From: Nodosilinea sp. PGN35
Lineage (GTDB): Bacteria; Cyanobacteriota; Cyanobacteriia; Phormidesmidales; Phormidesmidaceae
Assembly: GCF_029109325.1 (NCBI RefSeq)
Contig: NZ_JAQKQJ010000010.1
Location: forward strand, 868,001-932,000
Direction: 5' to 3'
DNA: 64,000 bases
The position numbers were made by a program, and so were the translations under genes. Below the pieces are notes generated by a model. It made no database searches. It was not told the DNA's origin and saw nothing but the letters and a program-made list of their open reading frames with translations. Of the stretch, positions 43,031-52,523 are shown one piece after another; within the stretch, counting starts at the first letter, position 1, and every line of letters begins with the position of its first letter.

Positions 43031-44407
43031 TTGTCAACGCCGATTCCCATTTACCTAGTCGATCAAAGCGACCTGGCCAACGACCACGCCGACAGCCAAG
43101 CCTGGGCCCAGGCCACCGGGTTTAAGGCCGACCCCAGCAGCGTCTGCGTAGTGCCGGGGGCCGGGGGCACCCTGGCTAAGGTGCTGGTGGGCAAACCCGA
43201 CCCGATCGACACCTGGACTCTGGGAAGCCTCGCCAAGACCCTGCCGCCCCACACCTACGCCCTCGCCGACGACTGGCCTGCGCCGCTGGCTACCCATCTC
43301 TGGCTGGGCTGGTGCCTGGGCAGCTACAGCTTTACCCCCTACAAGCGTCAGGCCGCCGCCCCGGTAGCAGAATTGGTCCCCCCGGCCGGAGCCGACGCCG
43401 CCTACGTTACTGCCGCCGTGGCGGCCACCACCCTGGTACGCGATCTAATCACCACCCCGGCGGGCGATATGGGGCCAGAGCAGCTCCAGGCGGCGGCGCA
43501 GAAACTCTGCGATCGCCACGCCGCCGACCTCACCACCCTGGTCGGTGATGAGCTGATCGCCCAAAACTATCCCCTGATTCACGCCGTAGGGCGCGCCTAC
43601 ACCCAGCCCCCTCGGCTGCTCGACATCTCCTGGGGCGATCCCGAGGCCCCCAAAGTCACCCTGGTGGGCAAAGGCGTCTGCTTCGATACCGGCGGCCTCG
43701 ACATCAAGCCCGCCGCCGGCATGAAGCTAATGAAAAAAGACATGGGCGGGGCCGCCAACGCCCTCGGCCTGGCCGAGATGATCATGGGCCTCCAGCTGCC
43801 CGTGCGGCTGCGGGTGCTCATCCCGGCGGTCGAAAACAGCATTGCCGGCAACGCCCTCCACCCCCTAGATGTAGTACCCTCCCGCCGAGGGCTCACGGTA
43901 GAAGTAGGCAACACCGACGCCGAAGGCCGTCTCGTGCTGGCCGATGCCCTCTGGGAAGCCGTCTGCGAAGAACCTGAGCCCCAAATCGTCATCGACTTTG
44001 CCACCCTCACCGGGGCCGCCCGCATTGCCCTGGGCACCGAGCTACCCGCCTGTTTTAGCAACCGGCCCGAGCTGGCCAACCGTCTACTGGCCTGCGGCCT
44101 GGCGGTAGACGACCCCCTCTGGCAGCTGCCCCTGCACCAGCCCTACCGCACCATGCTCGACAGCGCTGTCGCTGACCTCTCCAACATTTCAAACAGTTCC
44201 TTTGGCGGCTCGATTACCGCCGCTCTGTTTTTGCAGGAGTTCACCCGGCCCGAGATTCCCTGGATACACCTGGATCTAATGGCCTGGAATGTGAGAAGCT
44301 TGCCCGGTCGGCCCGAGGGGGGCGAGGCCATGGGCATGCGAGCGGTGTTTGAGTTAATTCGGCAAACGGTGGTCAAAGACGCGCCTGAAGCGTTGCCATC
44401 TTCGTAA
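43031..44407 (+). CDS. Leucyl aminopeptidase family protein (M17)
   Basis: 458 residues from TTG 43031, which has GGAGG about 10 bp upstream; an earlier in-frame TTG at 43001 lacks a site. M17 motifs: VGKGVCFDTGGLDIKPAAGM followed by KKDMGGAA (metal-binding Lys/Asp) and the diagnostic NTDAEGRLVLADAL. It is a di-zinc or Mn exopeptidase recycling peptides in the cytosol. Its stop lies inside a 22-bp-stem hairpin. Confidence 0.9.
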   Translation: MSTPIPIYLVDQSDLANDHADSQAWAQATGFKADPSSVCVVPGAGGTLAKVLVGKPDPIDTWTLGSLAKTLPPHTYALADDWPAPLATHLWLGWCLGSYSFTPYKRQAAAPVAELVPPAGADAAYVTAAVAATTLVRDLITTPAGDMGPEQLQAAAQKLCDRHAADLTTLVGDELIAQNYPLIHAVGRAYTQPPRLLDISWGDPEAPKVTLVGKGVCFDTGGLDIKPAAGMKLMKKDMGGAANALGLAEMIMGLQLPVRLRVLIPAVENSIAGNALHPLDVVPSRRGLTVEVGNTDAEGRLVLADALWEAVCEEPEPQIVIDFATLTGAARIALGTELPACFSNRPELANRLLACGLAVDDPLWQLPLHQPYRTMLDSAVADLSNISNSSFGGSITAALFLQEFTRPEIPWIHLDLMAWNVRSLPGRPEGGEAMGMRAVFELIRQTVVKDAPEALPSS

Positions 44408-44436
44408 AACGCCGGTTTTACGAAGATGGCAACGCT
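44389..44436. terminator. Perfect 22-bp hairpin over the aminopeptidase stop codon
   Basis: AGCGTTGCCATCTTCGTAAA continuing to 44410 pairs perfectly with 44415-44436 across a GCCG loop. The stop TAA (44405-44407) is inside the left arm. There is no T-run after it, so it may be a processing or attenuation structure rather than a classical rho-independent terminator. Confidence 0.7.
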
Positions 44437-44734
44437 GCAAGGCCACTGGCTGGCGCTGGGGCAGGGTCAGCGAATCGCGAAAGAGGCAGACGCTGTCTGC
44501 CTACTTTTCCCCATGGGGAATTGCGCAGCCGTCCCGCCATCGCCTCCTCAGCACCGTTAGAACCGTCTGTAGACGCCTGGGGCGATGGCAATGGCAGCCG
44601 TTGATTGGTCAGAACCCTTCACAGGTGAAATCCTCTGGCCGGGTGCATCTAGAGATTGAAGACTATCGGCCAAAGCCAGCGGTCTCCCTAAATTCCCCTT
44701 GAAGTGGGACTTTGCAGCGGACTCTGCGCCCCTT

Positions 44735-44837
44735 TATAGCCATAGTCACCTGGGTTAAGACGCCCAGCAGCCTTAGCATGTTTGAACGTTCAAACGTTGC
44801 TAGAAAAACTGTCCTGACCAGACTGGCTATAGCCATA
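44735..44837. repeat. MITE-like element, family 2, copy 1
   Basis: Begins TATAGCCATAGTCACCTGGG and ends CCAGACTGGCTATAGCCATA, imperfect inverted termini. In the centre, TTTGAACGTTCAAA (44781-44794) is a palindrome. CTGTCCTGACCAGACTGGCT near the right end recurs at 55410. Confidence 0.65.
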
Positions 44838-45030
44838 AACGGGGCGCAGGGAGAATCCTCCAACCATTGCATACGCCCAAACTGTCCTAACCCAGCAGAC
44901 AGTTTGCAATAGCGGCAGGGGCAGAGGTTCTGTAGATAGCCTGCATGAATTGTGAGAATCCGGAGGGCAGGCGTCTCATCTGCACGGGCAAGAGGCCCAA
45001 CCCACCTTGGTGAATCAATTAGGACTGCTG

Positions 45031-45130
45031 TAGCTGTAGCCAGTCCGGTTGAGACATTTTCTAGATGAACGCTCAAACGTTTGAGCATTTTGGAGATTTT
45101 TAGTGTCCTAACCAGCGCTACTGCGGCTAT
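45031..45130. repeat. MITE-like element, family 2, copy 2
   Basis: Begins TAGCTGTAGCCAGTCCGGTT then GAGACA, with an internal GCTCAAACGTTTGAGC palindrome and a right end TGTCCTAACCAGCGCTACTG. The left 26 bp match the terminus of the 55257 element closely. Confidence 0.65.
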
Positions 45131-45246
45131 ATAAGCGCAATAGCTATCGCCATAAAACAACCTATAAGTTGTTTTTTTCTAATAGCTTAATGCCTTGTTC
45201 ACCCCGGCTTAAATCTGTAGGAATTATAAAATCGCATTGCCTGCGA

Positions 45247-45383
45247 CTAGTGGTCAGTCAAGTTGAATGGGACGGGTTGATGGTAAACGGTTGACGGTGA
45301 ACGGCTCGCCTTAAACCGCTTACCGTCAACCGTGAACCCTTAAGCCACGTCTCCCGCCATTATTTTTTTTGACTAAGCACTAG
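45247..45383. repeat. MITE-like element, family 1, copy C
   Basis: 137 bp between CTAG tetramers. Left end CTAGTGGTCAGTCAAGTTGA, right end TTTTTTGACTAAGCACTAG. The interior CGGCTCGCCTTAAACCGCTT is identical to copy A. The following 45384-45711 is AT-rich and presumably holds the pflB promoter. Confidence 0.75.
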
Positions 45384-45711
45384 GGGCGGAAATGTCGCGA
45401 AACAATCTATTCAGAGGCTTTTTAGTAGAGCTATACTTTTAGAGTAAGTCGGGCTGAAAAGGGTCATTCCAAAGAGAAAAACAGCCACAAAAGCAACAGT
45501 TTAGTTGTTAAAATCCAAGCATCTTTTTATCTCGGGCTATTGATAGAAAAGATCGTTTTGATACTTTTCTCTGAATTTTTTGGTTAGCCACGAACAATCG
45601 GTCTACTTCAGGCGTAGGTGGCTCTCCTATAGGCTATTTGCAAAGGCGCTGATTGATATTTCACCGGCCAAATCTCTATCCGGCGGTAAGCCACAACTAC
45701 GAGGATTTACT

Positions 45712-47988
45712 ATGATTGCCGATCGTTTATCTCCCCTCACCCAGTCTGAGCTGAATCACCCGTTGGGTACCCCCAACGACTTCCAGTCAGGCCCCTGGCA
45801 ACAGACCATCGATCTGCGCGACTTCATTCAGCGCAACTACACCCCCTACGGTGGGGATGGCACCTTTCTTGCCGCTGCGACCCCTCGCACTGAAACCCTT
45901 TGGCGTCAGGTAAAAGAGCTAATGGCCCTAGAGCGAGAGAAGGGTGTACTCGACGCCGACACCAACCTGCCCTCGGGCATTACCAGCCACGCACCGGGCT
46001 ATATCGACGTCAAGCTGGAGCAGATCGTCGGGCTGCAAACCGATCGCCCCCTGAAGCGCGCCATCATGCCCTTCGGCGGCATTCGCGTGGTCGAAGCCAG
46101 CCTCAAGGCCTACGGCTACGAGCTGGATCCAACCACCCGGGAGACCTTTACCCGCTACCGCAAAACCCACAACGACGGCGTGTTTGACGCCTACACCGCC
46201 GAGATGCGCCGCTGCCGCAAGTCGGGCATCATCACTGGCCTGCCCGACGCCTACGGGCGGGGCCGCATCATTGGCGACTACCGGCGGGTGGCGCTGTACG
46301 GGTGCGATCGCCTGATTGCCGACAAGCAGGCCCAAAAGACCAGCCTGGAGCTGGATACCCTCGACGAGACCACCATTCGCCTGCGCGAAGAGCTCTCCGA
46401 GCAGATCAAAGCCCTGAACGAACTGAAAGCCCTGGGCAGCGCCTACGGCTTTGACCTGGGTCGCCCCGCCGCCACCGCCCAGGAGGCCATCCAGTGGCTC
46501 TACTTTGGCTACCTGGGGTCGGTCAAGGAGCAAAACGGCGCGGCCATGTCCCTGGGGCGGGTGTCCACATTCTTAGATATCTATATTGAGCGAGATCTGA
46601 CCGCCGGGCTAATCACCGAGGCCGAGGCCCAGGAGCTGATCGACCACTTTGTGATGAAGCTGCGGCTGGTGCGGTTCCTGCGCACCCCCGACTACAACGA
46701 GCTGTTCAGCGGCGACCCCACCTGGGTAACCGAGTGCATCGGCGGCATGGGCCTCGACGGTCGCCCCTTAGTCACCAAAACCAGCTTTAGACTGCTGCAC
46801 ACCCTGACCAACCTCGGCCCCGCGCCGGAGCCGAACCTGACGGTGCTGTGGTCCGAGCGGCTGCCGGACAACTTTAAGTGCTACTGCGCCGAAGTGTCGA
46901 TCAAAACCAGCTCCATCCAGTACGAAAACGACGACCTGATGCGGCCCTACTGGGGCGACGACTACGGCATCGCCTGCTGCGTGTCGGCCATGCGCATCGG
47001 CAAGCAGATGCAGTTCTTTGGGGCCCGGGTGAACCTGGCCAAGTGCCTGCTCTACGCCATCAACGGCGGCAAGGACGAGCACTCCGGCGACCAGGTGGCC
47101 CCCGCCTACGCCCCCATCACCGCCGACGTGCTGGACTACGCCGAGGTGTGGCCCCGCTTTGTGCAGATGATGGCCTGGCTGGCAAAGACCTACGCCAACA
47201 CCATGAACGTGATCCACTACATGCACGACAAGTACTGCTACGAGCGCCTGGAGATGGCCCTGCACGATCGCGACGTACTGCGCACTATGGCCTACGGCAT
47301 GGCGGGTCTGTCGGTGGTGGCCGATAGCCTGTCGGCAATCCGGCACGCCCGAGTGCGGGTGGTGCGCGACGATCGCGGCCTGGCGGTGGACTACATCGTC
47401 GATGGCGACTTTCCCAAGTACGGCAACAACGACGACCGGGTGGATGCGATCGCCGTCCAGCTCGTTCAGACCTTCATGGCCGAACTGCGCCAGCACGCCA
47501 CCTACCGCAACGCCGTGCCCACCCAGTCCATTCTCACCATCACCTCCAACGTAGTCTACGGCAAGAAGACCGGCAACACCCCCGACGGTCGCCGCGACGG
47601 CGAACCCTTTGCCCCCGGGGCCAACCCCATGCACGGGCGCGACACCTGCGGGGCGGTGGCCTCCCTGGCCTCGGTGGCCAAGCTGCCCTACGCCGACGCC
47701 CAGGACGGCATCTCGAACACGTTTTCGATTGTGCCGGGGGCGCTGGGGAGAACGGAGGGCGATCGCATCAGCAACCTGGCCGCCCTGCTGGATGGCTACG
47801 TCCGCGACGGCGGCTTCCACCTCAATGTCAATGTGTTCAACCGCGAGACACTGCTCGACGCCATGGACCACCCCGAGCTGTACCCGCAGCTCACCGTCCG
47901 GGTCTCGGGCTACGCGGTGAACTTCATCAAACTCACCCGCGAACAGCAGCTCGACGTCGTCAACCGCACCTTCCACGAACGCTGCTAA
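45712..47988 (+). CDS. pflB: Formate C-acetyltransferase (pyruvate formate-lyase)
   Basis: 758 residues from ATG 45712, which has a GAGGA site; an upstream frame to 45580 has no support. The active-site Cys pair is C422-C423 (IACCVSAMR), and the glycyl-radical loop is RVSGYAVNF (G733), positions very close to the E. coli enzyme. It converts pyruvate and CoA to acetyl-CoA and formate during anoxic fermentation. The activase follows 317 bp downstream. The 330-bp AT-rich leader suggests oxygen- or redox-controlled transcription (inference). Confidence 0.96.
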   Translation: MIADRLSPLTQSELNHPLGTPNDFQSGPWQQTIDLRDFIQRNYTPYGGDGTFLAAATPRTETLWRQVKELMALEREKGVLDADTNLPSGITSHAPGYIDVKLEQIVGLQTDRPLKRAIMPFGGIRVVEASLKAYGYELDPTTRETFTRYRKTHNDGVFDAYTAEMRRCRKSGIITGLPDAYGRGRIIGDYRRVALYGCDRLIADKQAQKTSLELDTLDETTIRLREELSEQIKALNELKALGSAYGFDLGRPAATAQEAIQWLYFGYLGSVKEQNGAAMSLGRVSTFLDIYIERDLTAGLITEAEAQELIDHFVMKLRLVRFLRTPDYNELFSGDPTWVTECIGGMGLDGRPLVTKTSFRLLHTLTNLGPAPEPNLTVLWSERLPDNFKCYCAEVSIKTSSIQYENDDLMRPYWGDDYGIACCVSAMRIGKQMQFFGARVNLAKCLLYAINGGKDEHSGDQVAPAYAPITADVLDYAEVWPRFVQMMAWLAKTYANTMNVIHYMHDKYCYERLEMALHDRDVLRTMAYGMAGLSVVADSLSAIRHARVRVVRDDRGLAVDYIVDGDFPKYGNNDDRVDAIAVQLVQTFMAELRQHATYRNAVPTQSILTITSNVVYGKKTGNTPDGRRDGEPFAPGANPMHGRDTCGAVASLASVAKLPYADAQDGISNTFSIVPGALGRTEGDRISNLAALLDGYVRDGGFHLNVNVFNRETLLDAMDHPELYPQLTVRVSGYAVNFIKLTREQQLDVVNRTFHERC

Positions 47989-47993
47989 CCCCA

Positions 47994-48027
47994 AAAGCCC
48001 CTCTCAGCCCCGGCCGAGAGGGGCTTT
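47994..48027 (+). terminator. Rho-independent terminator after pflB
   Basis: AAAGCCCCTCTC (47994-48005) pairs with GAGAGGGGCTTT (48016-48027), a perfect 12-bp stem with a 10-nt loop ending in TTTCT. It should end most pflB transcripts, so pflA probably has its own promoter. Confidence 0.85.
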
Positions 48028-48097
48028 CTATCCTGTCTACTCTTGGGTGGGGCTGTGAGAATTTTGGATTTTGGATTTTTGGATGGGTGAGTGAGTC

Positions 48098-48262
48098 TCG
48101 TAGGGTGGGCACTGCCCACCATCCCCCTGGCTTCCACCCTCAACTCTCAGATGGCCCAATCTAATTTCCCCTACCCGTTGCTACAACTCACTCTCTTCTT
48201 CATCGACCAAAGCGTGGGTGATCGGTTTTAGCCATGATCAAAGGTGGGCATTGCCCACCCTA
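48098..48262. repeat. GGGTGGGCA palindrome pair between pflB and pflA
   Basis: GTAGGGTGGGCACTGCCCACC (48100-48120) and GGTGGGCATTGCCCACCCTA (48243-48262) are near-identical palindromes. The same word recurs at 52343-52366, 52455-52476, 56738-56752 and 60417-60433. The rest of the 47989-48305 gap holds the terminator above and no gene. Confidence 0.7.
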
Positions 48263-48305
48263 CCCCATCACCCAATTCATTCCTTCACCCCTTACCCTTC
48301 ACCCC

Positions 48306-49052
48306 ATGCCCTCCCCCCTCCCCACCCGCACCCAAACGGGCCGCATCCACTCCATTGAAACCTGCGGCACCGTCGATGGGCCCGGCATTCGCTTTGTGGT
48401 GTTTACCCAGGGCTGCCCCCTGCGCTGCCTCTACTGCCACAACCCCGACTGCCAGGAAATCCACGGTGGCACCGTGATGACAGTGGACGAGATTATGGCG
48501 CAAATCGACCACACCAAAACCTACCTGCGCAACGGCGGCGTCACCGTCAGCGGCGGCGAACCGTTGATGCAGCCCGAATTCGTCGCCGAAATCTTTCGCC
48601 GTTGCCATCAGATGGGGCTCCACACTGCCCTGGATACCTCGGGCTATGTTCATATCGAAGCGGCGGAACCCGTATTAGATAATACCGATTTGGTTTTATT
48701 AGATATCAAATCTTACAATGCGGATTTGTTCCATAAAGTTACCAGCGTTTCGATTGAGCCGACGCTGAACTTTGCCCGTTATTTAGCAGAGATTAATAAG
48801 CCTACCTGGATACGGTTTGTGTTAGTTCCTGGTCTCACTGATCCTGAAGAAAATGTGGTGGGTTTAGCCAAATTTGTGGGCACCTTAGATAATGTGGAAA
48901 GGGTAGAAGTGCTGCCCTTTCACAAACTGGGAGAATATAAATGGAAACAATTGGGTCTACCCTATGTTTTAGGCGATACTCAACCGCCTACACCGGAACT
49001 GGTTGAGCATGTTCTACAAATATTCCGAGGCTGCGGATTAACCGCTGTTTGA
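48306..49052 (+). CDS. pflA: Pyruvate formate-lyase activating enzyme
   Basis: 248 residues from ATG 48306; the in-frame ATG at 48234 would translate a palindromic repeat. A radical-SAM cluster CxxxCxxC (C37, C41, C44 in GCPLRCLYCHNPDC) and the SGGEPL SAM motif are present. It installs the glycyl radical on PflB using a 4Fe-4S cluster and SAM. Base composition changes abruptly near 48650: the first ~345 bp are GC-rich like the host, the remainder is clearly AT-richer, suggesting a recombination junction inside the gene. Confidence 0.94.
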   Translation: MPSPLPTRTQTGRIHSIETCGTVDGPGIRFVVFTQGCPLRCLYCHNPDCQEIHGGTVMTVDEIMAQIDHTKTYLRNGGVTVSGGEPLMQPEFVAEIFRRCHQMGLHTALDTSGYVHIEAAEPVLDNTDLVLLDIKSYNADLFHKVTSVSIEPTLNFARYLAEINKPTWIRFVLVPGLTDPEENVVGLAKFVGTLDNVERVEVLPFHKLGEYKWKQLGLPYVLGDTQPPTPELVEHVLQIFRGCGLTAV

Positions 49053-49085
49053 AATTCCATCCTATGCTCCTATCGGGAGGTTTCT

Positions 49086-49493
49086 GTGGACGTTCAAATT
49101 ACCTATCAAAACGGCGTAAAATTTCAGGCTAGCTGTCGGGGGCACACAATAGTTAGCGATCAACCCCTAGATAGCTTTGGTCAAGACAAAGGCATGACTC
49201 CGCCCGAATGGTTTCTGGCATCCCTGGGAGCCTGTGTAGGGTTCTACGCTGTGAAGTATCTCGAAGCTCGCCACCTAAATACCAGCGGATTAAATATTTC
49301 TGTCACTGCTGACAAGGTCACCGATCCCCTGCGGATCGACCAGATCCAGATTCAGGTCAAGACCTCGGCACCTATCGACCCACGCCACCAAAAGGGCCTA
49401 GAACGAGCGGTGGATGCCTGCATCATCCACAACACCCTCACCCACCCGCCAACCATGACAACGGAGATTGTTATGCCTGCGATCGCGGGGTGA
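49086..49493 (+). CDS. OsmC/Ohr-family protein
   Basis: 135 residues from GTG 49086 with GGGAGG upstream. PPEWFLASLGACVGFYAVKY carries the first conserved Cys; the second Cys is in AVDACIIHNTLTHPP. Such proteins reduce organic hydroperoxides or bind small electrophiles. Its place between pflA and adhE suggests a role when fermenting cells meet oxygen. Composition is AT-richer, like the end of pflA. Confidence 0.88.
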   Translation: MDVQITYQNGVKFQASCRGHTIVSDQPLDSFGQDKGMTPPEWFLASLGACVGFYAVKYLEARHLNTSGLNISVTADKVTDPLRIDQIQIQVKTSAPIDPRHQKGLERAVDACIIHNTLTHPPTMTTEIVMPAIAG

Positions 49494-49694
49494 GTTGTGA
49501 TGTAAATAATTTTCTGTGATAGGAGTTCTCGCGATCGTGCATTGCGGCTTTAGCAAAAGCTTTGGGTGGTTCCCTACGATTTCAGCCGCATAGGCGAAGT
49601 GCGCTTTAGCGCTATGCACCCTACGTTGGACTCTGTTTGAATTTTGCCTTTTTTCTTTTGAATTTTCATCGACCGCCCATCCCAGGAGGACATT

Positions 49695-52337
49695 ATGTCC
49701 GTAACCAATCTGACCGAACTCGAAACCCTGATTCAACAGGTAAAAACTGCCCAGGCGCAGTACGCCACCTTTACCCAAGAACAGGTCGATCGCATCTTTC
49801 GCGCCGCCGCTATGGCCGCCAACAACGAGCGCATTCCCCTGGCCAAACTGGCCGTGACCGAAACGGGCATGGGCGTGGTGGAAGACAAAGTGATCAAAAA
49901 CCACTTTGCTTCGGAATACATCTACAACAAGTACAAGCAGGAAAAAACCTGCGGCACCCTAGAAAAAGATGAGGGCTTTGGCATTGAAAAAATTGCTGAA
50001 CCCGTAGGCATTTTGGCGGGTGTAGTGCCCACCACCAACCCCACCTCCACCGCTATTTTCAAAGCGCTGATCGCCCTCAAAACCCGCAACGGGATCATCT
50101 TTTCCCCCCACCCCCGGGCCAAGCAGTGCAGCATCGCCGCCGCCAAGATCGTGCGCGACGCCGCCGAGGCCGCCGGGGCCCCCGCCGGGCTGATCGGCTG
50201 GATTGACGAACCCACCGTGGACCTCTCCCAGTCGTTGATGCAACACCCCGACATCAAGCTGATCTTGGCCACGGGCGGCCCCGGCATGGTGAAGGCGGCC
50301 TACTCCTCCGGCAACCCCTCCCTGGGGGTGGGGGCGGGCAACACCCCGGCGGTAATCGACGCCAGCGCCGACCTGCCCATGGCGGTAAGCTCCATTCTGC
50401 TCAGCAAGACCTTCGACAACGGCATGATCTGCGCCTCCGAGCAGTCGGTGGTGGTGGTGGATAGCATCTACGAGCAGGCCAAGGCCGAATTTTTGGCCCG
50501 GGGAGCCTACGTGATGAGCCCGGAGGAAACCGACGCGGTGCGGCAGATCATCCTCAAGGCCGGTCGGCTCAACGCGGCCATTGTCGGCCAGTCTGTCGAA
50601 ACCATTGCCGCCATGGCGGGCTTTGCAGTACCCAAGGGGGCCAAGGTGCTGATGGGCGAGGTGAGCGAGGTGGGCGAGAGCGAGCCCTTTTCCTACGAAA
50701 AGCTGTGCCCCATCCTGGGCTTTTACCGGGCTAAAGATTTCCACGCGGCGGTGGCGACGGCGGCGGCGCTGGTGCAGTTTGGCGGCAAGGGCCACACCTC
50801 GGTGCTCTACACCGACCCCGCCAACCGCGACGACATTGCCTACTTTGAGAACGCCCTGCAAACCTCGCGGGTGCTGATCAACACGCCATCTTCCCAGGGG
50901 GCGATCGGCGACCTGTACAACTTCAAGCTCGACCCCTCGCTGACCCTGGGCTGCGGCACCTGGGGCGGCAACTCGGTCTCTGAGAACGTCGGCCCCCACC
51001 ACCTGCTCAACATCAAGACCGTCACCCAGCGGCGGGAGAACATGCTGTGGTTCCGGGTGCCGCCCAAGATCTACTTTAAGGCGGGCTGTCTGCCGGTGGC
51101 CCTGCGGGAGCTGGCGGGGAAAAAGCGAGCCTTTCTGATCACCGACAGGCCGCTGTTTGAGCTGGGCATGCTGCAACCGATCACCCAGGTGCTCGACGAG
51201 ATCGGGGTGGCCTGGGACGCGTTCCACGATGTGGAGCCCGACCCCACCCTGAGCAACGTGAACAAAGGGCTGGAGCAGCTGCGCCAGTTTGAGCCCGACG
51301 TGCTGATCGCCGTGGGCGGCGGCTCGCCCATGGATGCGGCCAAGGTGATGTGGCTGATGTACGAGCAGCCGCAGATCGAGTTTGAGGGGCTGGCGATGCG
51401 GTTCATGGACATCCGCAAGCGGGTGTACGAGCTGCCCGCCCTGGGGCAAAAAGCGCAGCTGATCTGCATTCCCACCACCTCGGGCACGGGCTCGGAGGTA
51501 ACCCCCTTTGCGGTGGTGACCGACGATCGCGTCGGCATCAAGTACCCCCTGGCGGACTACGCCCTGACGCCCAATGTGGCGATCGTGGACCCGGCCCTGA
51601 CCCTGCACATGCCCCGCAGCCTGACAGCCTTTGGCGGCATCGACGCGCTGACCCACGCCCTGGAATCCTACGTGTCGATCATGGCCAGCGACTTCACCGA
51701 CGGGCTGGCGCTCCAGGCGATCGCGCTGCTGATGGCGTACCTGCCCAGGGCCTACAAAAATGGGGCCAGCGACCCCGAGGCCAGGGAAAAGGTGCACTAC
51801 GCCGCTACCATCGCCGGGATGGCCTTTGCCAATGCTTTCCTGGGGGTGTGCCACTCGCTGGCCCACAAGCTGGGCTCCACCTTCCACGTGCCCCACGGTC
51901 TGGCCAACGCCCTGATGATCAGCCACGTGATCCGCTACAACGCCACCGATGCGCCCTTCAAGCAGGCGATCTTCCCGCAGTACCGCTACCCCAACGCCAA
52001 GCACCGCTACGCCCAGATTGCCGACCACCTGGGCCTAGGCGGCACCGACGACGACGACAAGGTGATGCGGCTGGTGGATGCGATCGAGGAGCTGAAGCGC
52101 CAGGTGGAGATTCCGCTCACCATTCGCGAAACCCTGAATGCCCCGGAGCAGGATTTCTACGACCACCTGGAGCTGATGTCGGAGCAGGCCTTCGACGACC
52201 AGTGCACCGGAGCCAACCCCCGCTACCCGCTGATCCGCGATATGAAGGAACTGTATACGCTGGCCTACGGCGGCTGCCGGGTGGATGCGACGCTCTACCA
52301 CCAGCCGGATATGGCCCCTGAGTTGACGACAGTCTAA
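49695..52337 (+). CDS. adhE: Bifunctional acetaldehyde-CoA / alcohol dehydrogenase
   Basis: 880 residues, full length. The N-terminal half is an aldehyde dehydrogenase with the catalytic Cys in FDNGMICASEQSVVV. The C-terminal half is an iron alcohol dehydrogenase with PTTSGTGSEVTPFAV, AFGGIDALTHALESYVS and VCHSLAHKLGSTFHVPHG (metal-binding His). It turns acetyl-CoA into ethanol, regenerating two NAD+, the sink for PflB product. ATG 49695 follows AGGAGG. These proteins normally form spirosome filaments. Confidence 0.97.
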   Translation: MSVTNLTELETLIQQVKTAQAQYATFTQEQVDRIFRAAAMAANNERIPLAKLAVTETGMGVVEDKVIKNHFASEYIYNKYKQEKTCGTLEKDEGFGIEKIAEPVGILAGVVPTTNPTSTAIFKALIALKTRNGIIFSPHPRAKQCSIAAAKIVRDAAEAAGAPAGLIGWIDEPTVDLSQSLMQHPDIKLILATGGPGMVKAAYSSGNPSLGVGAGNTPAVIDASADLPMAVSSILLSKTFDNGMICASEQSVVVVDSIYEQAKAEFLARGAYVMSPEETDAVRQIILKAGRLNAAIVGQSVETIAAMAGFAVPKGAKVLMGEVSEVGESEPFSYEKLCPILGFYRAKDFHAAVATAAALVQFGGKGHTSVLYTDPANRDDIAYFENALQTSRVLINTPSSQGAIGDLYNFKLDPSLTLGCGTWGGNSVSENVGPHHLLNIKTVTQRRENMLWFRVPPKIYFKAGCLPVALRELAGKKRAFLITDRPLFELGMLQPITQVLDEIGVAWDAFHDVEPDPTLSNVNKGLEQLRQFEPDVLIAVGGGSPMDAAKVMWLMYEQPQIEFEGLAMRFMDIRKRVYELPALGQKAQLICIPTTSGTGSEVTPFAVVTDDRVGIKYPLADYALTPNVAIVDPALTLHMPRSLTAFGGIDALTHALESYVSIMASDFTDGLALQAIALLMAYLPRAYKNGASDPEAREKVHYAATIAGMAFANAFLGVCHSLAHKLGSTFHVPHGLANALMISHVIRYNATDAPFKQAIFPQYRYPNAKHRYAQIADHLGLGGTDDDDKVMRLVDAIEELKRQVEIPLTIRETLNAPEQDFYDHLELMSEQAFDDQCTGANPRYPLIRDMKELYTLAYGGCRVDATLYHQPDMAPELTTV

Positions 52338-52523
52338 GGAGCCGTAGGGTGGGCACTGCCCACCCACCTAGGGCCACACCCCAGCCACTCTGCGGATTGT
52401 CCAACAGGCAATGCCAGGTTTAATGCTCGGAGAATGGTTGTAACTCCAGGGTGAAGGTGGGCAATGCCCACCCTACGCAGCTTGCTGTCCGACCGTCCGC
52501 ACTGACCCCATGAGGACTTGACC

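Larger units (their letters stand above)
44437..45246. other. Gene-free interval with repeat insertions
   Basis: About 800 bp, with two family-2 MITE-like elements (44735-44837 and 45031-45130) listed separately. The rest has no credible gene. An open minus-strand frame of 165 codons across 44663-45160 is made of repeat sequence and is not believed. Confidence 0.5.

Noticed and set aside
44663..45160. A 165-codon minus-strand frame
   Set aside because: It runs through two palindromic MITE-like elements and has no domain; its composition is that of the repeats.
49959..52028. A 689-codon antisense frame over adhE
   Set aside because: Long antisense frames are expected in GC-rich genes; adhE on the plus strand has full catalytic motifs.
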